Shown in pieces: positions 56,485-64,000 of a stretch of 64,000 nt of DNA. The position numbers were made by a program, and so were the translations under genes. Source of the stretch: Hirsutella rhossiliensis (taxonomy: Eukaryota > Ascomycota > Sordariomycetes > Hypocreales > Ophiocordycipitaceae); contig NW_025408681.1 in the NCBI RefSeq assembly GCF_020360975.1, positions 1,922,001-1,986,000 on the forward strand, read 5' to 3'. The notes below the pieces were generated by a model. It had not been told where the DNA came from, did not search any database, and saw only the letters and a list, made by a program, of their open reading frames with translations. Numbering within the stretch: the first letter of the stretch is position 1; each line of letters starts with the position of its first letter.

Positions 56485-58147
56485 CTATCGACGGTTTCTC
56501 GTCTTCTTGCCCGCCGTCGCGTCTTCCTCCTCCTCGTCTTGTCCCTTTTTAAGATCCTCGGTCAGACCCCACTCATCCTTGTCGTACCAATCCTCGCCGT
56601 CCGACAAGTCTCTGTTAGGGCCGCAGTGTGCCTCGGCCTTGGCCCAGTGCAGGACGTCTTTGCGCAGCCGCTCAGCCTTGAGCAGTCCGTGGTGCAATTT
56701 TGTCGCTCCCCGGCAAATCTCCTCTTGTTTTTGCACGTAGAGCGCGAACAGTCTTCTGATGTCCTCAGCCTCGTGTTCCGGTAGACCAAGGTTTCGGTCT
56801 GGTCTGGCACCCACGGGCGCAGCGAACATTGGATGGATAAAGGCGTGCTCTGGGGCTTCCGATGTGGCCGACCGACTTTGCTCGCCTGATCTTCTTGGCT
56901 CGAACCGATGATCTGTCGTCGCTTCGGCACCCTTCATCAGCGAATCCCCCCGTTCGTCCTCGACGTGCGACTCAGTTCCCTTTTCATTGGTGCCCTCGTG
57001 CATGCCGTTGTCTTCGCGGCTTGACTTGTTCGCAGCGTCGTTGACGTCCTTGTCACGCCCCAAGGGTCTATCGCCTGTCCTCTCGCCTTCCTGGCGCGCA
57101 TTGGATGGCTTTTCACCATTGTGTTCCTTGGAGATGGCTGTTGCCCCATGTTTTGATTTGCCGTCGTTGTTGCCGGCCACCCCTGCATCCACCATTGGCA
57201 CGTCGACGTTGTATAGCGCCCCTTCCGGCCGGCCGCCACCGGAGTCCACCGCGTCATGTGCGCCTTCAATATGGTCCCCTCGGGCGTCGCCGTTCATTGC
57301 CTCTCGAGGCGATGGCTCGGCACCACTCGCTTTTGCCAGACTCTGAAGGTGATGGGCGACATGGTCCTCGGTGTAGATATTCACGTCGTTTAATCCGACC
57401 ATCAGCTCACAAGGCATCCACGTGCCGTCGCCACAAAGGGACGTCCACAGATGTCTGATGTGCCATAGCGATTGATTTTCTCTGCGTGTGAGCTCGCAGC
57501 TTTGTGAGACCAAGTTGGTGAGAGTCTTGGAGACAAACGGTTTCGAGAGGGTCGAATGGGTAGGGAGGGCGGTCGAAGCGGTCAGGGGCGCCAAGATATC
57601 TACACGTCCTCCATGTTAGACTCGTCTTGTGGACCTAAAATGCTTGGGTAGGCTTGACGCACGTTCTAACCGGATGTTGGCATATGGATTGAGCTCCACG
57701 GCGGCGAGAGCGGCTTCGCCGATGCGCCCGTCGTCGTCGTCGCTGTCCACCTCGTAGCCTTCGTCGTCGACTAGTGGCGGGTTGCGGTGAATGATGGCTC
57801 TCCGGGAACCGGCAAAGTCGACGAGCTGGGCCAAGGTTAGCCGACCAGAGGAGCTCATGACGGGCGCGTTTTGTCGCAGGGTTGTACCTCCTTGTATGCG
57901 CTGGGCCCTTGTGTCGGCACCAACTGTCCCTGACGCGCGAACCGCGCCCTCTTCTTCAGCTTGTTGCCGCGGTTGCCGTGATTTTCAACGTCGGAGTCGG
58001 AGTCGGACTCTGCGGGCGCGGCCGAGGTTAGCTGAAGCGCTGCGAAGAAGCCATTGATTGCAGAGATTTCTCACCATAAGCCTTCCTCTTGAAGGCTTTT
58101 TTCATGCCGGCGATGGTCTCGGCAAAAAGGACCTGTTGAGATGCCAT
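56485..58147 (-). CDS. RXT2: Rpd3L histone deacetylase complex subunit, RXT2-like
   Basis: Exons 58147-58075, 58009-57888, 57825-57663 and 57599-56485 give 490 residues; introns are 62-65 bp. The protein starts MASQQVLFAETIAGMKKAFKRKAYES and continues with SDSDVENHGNRGNKLKKRARF, FAGSRRAIIHRNPPLVDDEGYEVDSDDDD, LNPYANIRLE and LAPLTASTALPTHSTLSKPF. These belong to the RXT2 N-terminal family. CGDGTWMPCELMV completes the conserved part; the middle is low-complexity and acidic, and the C-terminus has a helical segment (EDIRRLFALYVQKQEEICRGATKLHHGLLKAERLRKDVL is one long helix, given in part). RXT2 helps the large Rpd3 deacetylase complex to act at promoters. No disruption is seen. Confidence 0.9.
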
Positions 58148-59006
58148 GGCGGGCAGAGTCACCAGAGGGCAGCCGACGGGGGACGTGAGTGGGCGGAGAG
58201 GCAGGCTGTCGCGGCGACCGAGCGGCGGCGGCCAGCGACGTCCTCAGCAGGGGCAAGACGAGCCCAAAGCGTGGTCCGAGAGGGTGTCGACAGAGGCGGG
58301 GGTTTCGGTTCACGTCGTGCGCAGCGCGTGGGAGCGGTGCTCTGATACCAGAAAAATATGTTCTTGGGGGGGGACGCGAAGAGCGCAGGGCCAGAAAGGC
58401 GAGACGAGGCTGACTGTGGCTGCCCTCATTCCTCAGCGGTTACGGCGGCCTCTTGCGCGACAGCTAATTATGACTTGGCGGCCGAGGCACGGCGCTTCAC
58501 TTTGCCCGATGCAGCTGCCGGGGATTAGGCGGCGCTTACGTCATAGGAGCAAGCGAATCAAGGTCGGGATGTTGGTTGATGGATCGAGAAATGGGGTTTG
58601 GCCCCTGTTCTGGTGGGAATTATCGAGCTGAATCAACCACAGGCTTCTATACTTCGACATCTACAGTCACTACGCTTCCCGAGGACTTGGAAAAGGCTGT
58701 CACTACCTAACAGAAAATTTAGCAAAAAAATCTCCAACATTTCAAGCCTTGAACTCCAGCATCTGTCGATAATCAGATGCCATGTTCTTCCCAGTACTTT
58801 GGCTGTGCCATTGAACGCCGCCCAGAACTCGACCCGACGACGAGCAGCACAAGTTCCAAGGCAGACCATTGCCCCAACCGCCAAATACAGGCCCAACCGT
58901 CTTTGAAGACGCAGCATACACTCCGTACAGAAACACACATTAACCTTGACAGCTACAATTGTAGGTTAGTACCTCTGCTCAACCTCTCGGATCAAAGTGG
59001 CTCAAC
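58148..59006. other. Intergenic region between RXT2 and NGS1
   Basis: 860 bp with the RXT2 5' region on the left and the NGS1 3' flank on the right. No gene is supported; frames here are Arg-rich and lack domains. Confidence 0.5.
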
Positions 59007-62000
59007 TCACATCTCGGGAGAGCTTGTGATCTCCTCAAAGACCTGAAGAACCTCGAAGCCCATCGCCAAGAGCGGCTCGCTCGTATCGTCTACAGCCTGG
59101 GTAAGTCAGCATGCAACTCCAATCCTCTGACCACGGTCTTCGTACCCAACTCAGCAATGCCTTGGAAGCCTTATGGCTCTTGCACTGCCGAACACCCATG
59201 AGTGCCAGCCCCTGCAACACGAGCGTCGACTGTGGAGTCGGTGGCACGATGGGTGCAATGATGCCGGCTACATCATCTGTATGCGACAGCAACGGAGGAA
59301 TATGCGTGATAAGGGCGCTATTCTGTCGGCAGATAATGACGGCACCAATTAAATTCCCCGTCGCGTCCTTGGCGCGTACAATGCCGCACGATTTGTTTTC
59401 TGCCAATGCGTGTCTATAGAGCTCCGAGACTTCGGGGTTTGCGTTTGCACGCACATGGTGGAGCACACTGTCGGCGTTTTCCAAGCCGTGTATCAAGTCG
59501 AAGCTGATGTTGGTCCTTTGAATGCTCTGCAGCAGCCCCTCCGGGACGAGCCAGTGGCCAAGGTCCTTGATGACCAGGTTGGTCAGTTTCCTGGGGAACT
59601 GGGTGTCCCAGCCGCTGCTGCTGAACCATTCCTTGATCGTGCTCAACTCTATGTTTGATGGAATGCCGAGAAAAACGCCGGGAAACGTCGTTCCGAGCTG
59701 GACCTTTTTGATTCCCCGTTGCTGCGCGAGGCTTTTCAGCGCTCGCCGATGCAGAGACCGTCCAATGGACACGTTTCGCTTTCCCGGGTCGACAAACAGG
59801 GCGCCCAGGATGCCCACGCTGCCGACGAAGTAAGTGGCGACGAACCCATAGAGCGCCTGCGTGCTGCTGTTTCGCACCACGAAATGGGCCTCCTTGATGC
59901 TCGGCACGTTCAGTTCCAACGACGAGGCGCTCGTTGACCGAAGAAACTCAAGATCCGGCGCATTTGCTCGATGGACGGCTCGGAGGAGTTCGTTCAGGCC
60001 CTTGGCATCGCGCGACCGATCGTACTCTTCCACCAGCCAGTGCTGCCTGGACTTGAGCACTTTCTTGCTCTTGCGGAGAGTCCCAGGCATGCTCCCGGCC
60101 GGGTCAATCTCGCCGACGAGGACCCGAACCAAGGCAGACATGGCGTTTTCTGTAAAGTCAAAGGTACAGATGTACGTGCCGATGGACTTGTCCATGGCAA
60201 AGTCATACGGAGAGCTAACGGCGACAACTATCAGCTGCTTTTTGTTCCCCCTGCTGCGGTGCATTGAGCATATCATGTCGACGTGCTTGGTGAAGCCTGC
60301 TTGGTACAGGTTGCGATTGGCATCTGCCGTAACAATGATGATGCACGATGCTCTGTTTATGAGATTCTCGTGGACGGGCCGGACTCCGTTGGCCGTGTAG
60401 CTTGTATGGAGGAGCTTTTCGTTTCGATACCGAGCAAGATTCTTGCCGAACTCGCGAAACACACCCTCTCCGCTCATGATGGCACCTCTTTCCCTGGCCT
60501 GGTGTGCCCAGACGTCGTGGTTGGTGGGAGCGTCCGAGTAGCTGTTCTTGGCCTCGAGCAGACTCTTGGTCATTGAGGATGCCGGCAGAGGCTTGACCAG
60601 GGGCGTGAGCAAGAGAAGCTCCTCGCCCGGGTGCAAGGACCCAGACAGAGGGAGCATTTTCTCCTTGTCTCTAACAACAGTGATGGACTGATCGTAGGCC
60701 CGCCGGGACAAGGCCATGTGCGAGGGGTGGAGCTGAGAGAGAAGAGGGATTCCGGGAGGATTCAGGGCCTTTGACCACGAGGTGCACGTCGCCTTGAGTT
60801 TGAGGACCCGCCTTAGCGACATGAATATTCTCTCCTTGGTTATGATGCCATTTTCGTACCCCAGCTTGAGACCCTTGATGGCCTCGAGCTGGACGTCGTA
60901 GGCACGACAGAGGAGGACGAGGTCACAGCCAGCTTCTACGGCCATGACAACGCCATTCTGTACGCCAAGGTCGTGGCTGAGGGCCTCCATCTCCAAGCAC
61001 TCGGAAATGGCAACCCCCTTGAAGCCGAGCTCGTTGCGCAGGAGATCATCGACAACCTGGTCAGAGAGGCAGGCGTGGCTGACATTCATGGAGGGGTTGG
61101 AAATGCCGCAGCCGCCCACAAACATGGCATCCAGCTTTCCCGAGGCAACGGCGTTCCGGAAGGGCACCAGGGCACTCAAGCTCAACTCCTCCAGCGTCTG
61201 GGTGATGATGGGTACATCGAGATTCGACCCGAGGAAGTCGAGGTTCCCGTACGAGGGGAAATGCTTGCCACACGAGGCCATCCCGGCATCGCGAATACCT
61301 CTGAGCGCGGCCAGGCCGTAGAGAGAGACCTCCTGGGGATCGTCTCCCGTGGCACGGACGCCGAGCGGCTGGTAGCGAGCGTTGTTGAGCACGTCCAGGA
61401 CGGGGCCGAGCATCAAGTTGACGCCGCAGGCCGAGATCTCGGTAGCAGTGGCCTTGGTGACCTCGTACGCCAGCTCGGCGCGGCCGGCGGCGGCAATGCC
61501 CATGGCGCTCGGAAACTGACAGACATAGTCTTCGTCAAAGAGGCTGTTGACGCCGCCATTCTCCTGATCCAGGGCGATGAGCAAGGGGTGAGGGTGACCT
61601 GCATTCTTGGCAATGGTCTGGAGTTCCTGCACGAGCCTGGCGGTTTGTTGAGCAGCTAATCATGAGGGTCAGTGAGGACGTTCCTTGCTCGACGCAGAAG
61701 CAGCGATGTCAGAGTATGGAAACACGAAGTGGGAGGAGTACGGCAACGGCAATGCCGAAGTGAGGCAATGCGGGAGGAAAGAGCAGAGAAGCGCAAGGAG
61801 ACGACCGACATTTGAGGTTTTTGGCCGTCAAGATGATGGATCCGAGGTGATGATCCTCGATGAGGCTCTTGATCTGGGGCGTAACCTCTGTTCCATCCCA
61901 GCCCATAATAAGTATATGCCCTATGGCCCTGCAGAGACAGCCACGAGGTTAGCCGAACAGCTTCGGGACGAAGCGGTACAAGCAGATCTGGGCTTGCTTA

Positions 62001-62075
62001 CCAGTCGAGGTTCTGCCATAGTGGGTCCAAGTCGCCGTCGGCCATGTTGGATGGGGGATTGGGGTTGGTGGCCAT
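59007..62075 (-). CDS. NGS1: GH3-like / GNAT fusion protein, NGS1-type GlcNAc sensor
   Basis: Exons 62075-62002, 61928-61810, 61655-59146 and 59096-59007 give 930 residues; introns are 73, 154 and 49 bp. Residues about 20-350 form a GH3 (NagZ-like) TIM barrel: IGHILIMGWDGTEVTP, LIALDQENGGVN, CGVNLMLGPVLDVL and KHFPSYGN. The position of the usual catalytic Asp reads ISECLEM (Glu about 283), and the usual Asp-x-His dyad after KHFP is replaced by LGSNLD. The C-terminal third holds GNAT segments (FVDPGKRNVSIGRSLHRRAL and, near the end, NLIGAVIICRQNS). In Candida albicans, Ngs1 has this architecture: the GH3 part binds GlcNAc and the GNAT part acetylates histones at GlcNAc catabolic promoters. Divergent to DAC1. 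It could instead be an active N-acetylglucosaminidase. Confidence 0.85.
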
Positions 62076-63153
62076 GATGCAGCCAGACTCGAGATGGGCG
62101 AGGTGTCACTGTCGGGCGCGCATCTTGGCCGGTGGGCGCCGGCAGTGGTGAGATGTCTCGTATGGTGAGCTCGGAAGACACGTTTGCTTGCTTGCTCGAA
62201 GCCCGACGAGCCCCCAAGCTCGAGAAGAGCGCCCTCTGAACAGAGATGACCGGGCACGCTCGCCCTCGCGGATCAAGTTCGGTTATCGCGTCGAGGGACC
62301 GGAAATGGGTCCCGGGGGAAGTTGGTGACTTCGGCGCCGATCCACGGGCGGGCACCCCACAGCAGGACTTGACGCCGGAGCTGGTCTGGAGCCGAAGCTG
62401 AAGATGCGAAAGGCGGGGGATGGCGTCTGGAGGTCACCTGCTAGTAGGTAGGGAGGTATGCACGGCACGCCGGAGGCAACGTGAGGCTGGGAAAATGGAG
62501 AAGAGAAACCTGAGTCGTCCACTACAGTGGGGTGGAGGTGCTGTTAGCGGGGAAAGACATAGGACCCCTAGTAGACTCACTACGGGCGGGACGCCCGGGG
62601 GGGGGGGTAAGTCAGAACCTCGACGGAGCGGGAGGCAATTCAACGTTACATACATGACGGGACCAACCAATGCATCGACCGCCTCCTGGTCTGCGTGTTG
62701 ACATGTCGCGAGCGCACGTTCCGTTACATGTCGGGCGCATCAAGGCAGCACTCCCAGACTCCGGCTCCGGCCCTCGTGGCAAGAGCCGGACGGCACCACG
62801 CCATCGCCCTTTGCCCGACGACGCACCTACTGTCCGTAAATGCCGGGCCGGAAAGCCAAGGTTTCGTGACACATCGTCATGTGCATGTATGAGACGACCT
62901 CACCTCAGTATGGGTGCTCACACAGTGCCGTCGGGGCCCGGCCGACGTACTCCTGAGTACCCGCTACGAGCTGGAGCTACTTCGTTACCACTACTATTAG
63001 GCCTCATACACGTGGTTCCGTGGTAAAGACTGCGGCCCCCCCATGCCCGCGACTCATCGTGGCCGGAACTTTTCCTTGAGCTCTCCCTTGCTTCTCTCTC
63101 CTCGACTGCCGTCACATATCATCAGATAACGCTACCGCGTAGCAAGACGGACA
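62076..63153. promoter_or_regulatory. Shared divergent promoter region of NGS1 and DAC1
   Basis: 1,078 bp between two divergent start codons. The region has a G8-9 run near 62599-62607, but I found no clear CCAAT or TATA box and cannot name operators by eye. The arrangement suggests common control by N-acetylglucosamine. Confidence 0.55.
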
Positions 63154-64000
63154 ATGCCCATCGCACTCTCTCCGCCGACCCAGCCACGGAACGGCCTGAC
63201 CAAGTTCACCAACTGTCGGCTGGTCAAGGGCGACAGGTTCGTGAGCGAGGATCTCTGGGTCAGCTCCATCTCGGGCAAGATCATCCACAGCCAAGCAACC
63301 TTTTACGACGACCTGAACCTGCCCGACGAGACCATCGACCTCGGGGGGCGCATCGTCGCCCCGGGCATGATCGAGTGCCAACTCAATGGCGCCTTTGGCT
63401 TCAACTTTTCGACCCTGCTCGACGACATGACGCAGTACGGCAAGAATGTCAAGGAGCTCAACCGACTGCTCATCCAGACGGGCGTCACGTCCTATACGCC
63501 TACCATCACCAGCCAGCGGCCAGAGCTGTATCAAAAGGTAGGCCCGACCATTTCACCGTTGGCCAACCAGCCCGCCTGACATTCCCCAGGCCCTGCCGTA
63601 TCTCGGTCCGTCGGGGGGCCGGCGCATCGCCGATGACGGAGCCGAATCGCTGGGCGCCCACTGCGAGGGCCCCTTTCTCAACCCGACCAAGAACGGAATC
63701 CACGACGTCGACGTCTTGATCGAGGCTGAGACGTTTTCGGACCTCGAGGCCTGCTACGGCGCCGAGAACCTCAACCCCAGGGCGCCCGGCGACACGATAC
63801 CCGTCAAGGTGATCACGGCGGCCCCAGAGCGCGGACAGATGCTGAGGCTGATCCCCGAGCTCACATCGCGGGGCATCATCTACTCGGTCGGCCACTCGGA
63901 GGCGACGTACGAGGAGGCGTCCGAGGCCGTGGGACAGGGCGCGACCATGATCACGCATCTCTTCAACGCGATGCGGCCGCTGCACCACCGGAACCCTGGC
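63154..64000 (+). CDS. DAC1: N-acetylglucosamine-6-phosphate deacetylase, 3' end outside window
   Basis: Exons 63154-63537 and 63590-64000 (open at the window edge), with a 52-bp intron; 265 residues are visible. Family motifs are present in order: FTNCRLVKGDRFVSEDLWV, IDLGGRIVAPGMIECQLNGAFG (metal-site strand), GVTSYTPTITS, GAHCEGPFLNPTKNGIH, VKVITAAPE, YSVGHSEATYEEA and THLFNAMRPLHHRNPG. The His residues in these motifs bind metal and substrate. The enzyme removes acetate from GlcNAc-6-phosphate in the cytosol, the second step of GlcNAc use. It is divergent to the NGS1-like gene. The missing C-terminal third should lie just past the window. Confidence 0.95.

Overview
The window is chromosomal DNA of a filamentous ascomycete (Pezizomycotina, probably Sordariomycetes/Hypocreales). 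The evidence is GC-rich coding sequence, short introns of 49-154 bp with GTRNGY...CTRAY...YAG signals, and typical fungal families: a GH5 exo-beta-1,3-glucanase with a membrane anchor, a NACHT-WD40 receptor, fungal Helitrons, and an NGS1/DAC1 N-acetylglucosamine pair. No tRNA, rRNA or CRISPR array was found. All splice sites were read by eye from frame continuity and family conservation.

Layout. (1) 1-3.1 kb: 5' end of an MFS transporter and an exgD-type glucanase, both on the minus strand. (2) 3.2-33.9 kb: a roughly 30.6-kb transposon-rich accessory island. It holds a decayed minus-strand Helitron, a decayed plus-strand pseudogene pair of unknown family, a second decayed plus-strand Helitron of a different lineage with a readable 3' terminus, a Mutator-type DNA-binding-domain fragment, a NACHT/WD40 NOD-like receptor pseudogene with about 22 WD40 repeats, and a young pogo-like DNA transposon with perfect 125-bp inverted repeats, a TA target duplication and an uninterrupted transposase. 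A 39-bp imperfect direct repeat (36/39) lies at the two edges of this island. (3) 34-43.3 kb: housekeeping block with the BCKDH E1-beta subunit, F-actin capping protein alpha, cytochrome b5, TFIIE-beta, a truncated DsbA-like fragment, and a four-finger C2H2 transcription factor. (4) 43.3-50.7 kb: a 7.4-kb stretch with no gene that I can support, upstream of the C2H2 factor. (5) 50.7-64 kb: an LSB5-like VHS/GAT protein, phospholipid methyltransferase OPI3, the Rpd3L subunit RXT2, and a divergent pair made of an NGS1-like GH3-GNAT fusion and the GlcNAc-6-phosphate deacetylase DAC1 (3'-truncated by the window edge).

How genes relate. The last pair is the clearest functional unit: a GH3-GNAT protein of the type known as the GlcNAc sensor in Candida shares a 1.08-kb promoter region with a GlcNAc catabolic enzyme. 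In the island, every element except the pogo transposon is broken. The pogo element sits about 290 bp upstream of the receptor pseudogene start codon.

Limits: family assignments come from recognition of motifs, not from searches. Indels inside Helitrons and the receptor could in part be assembly errors, although their number and the in-frame stop codons argue for real decay.
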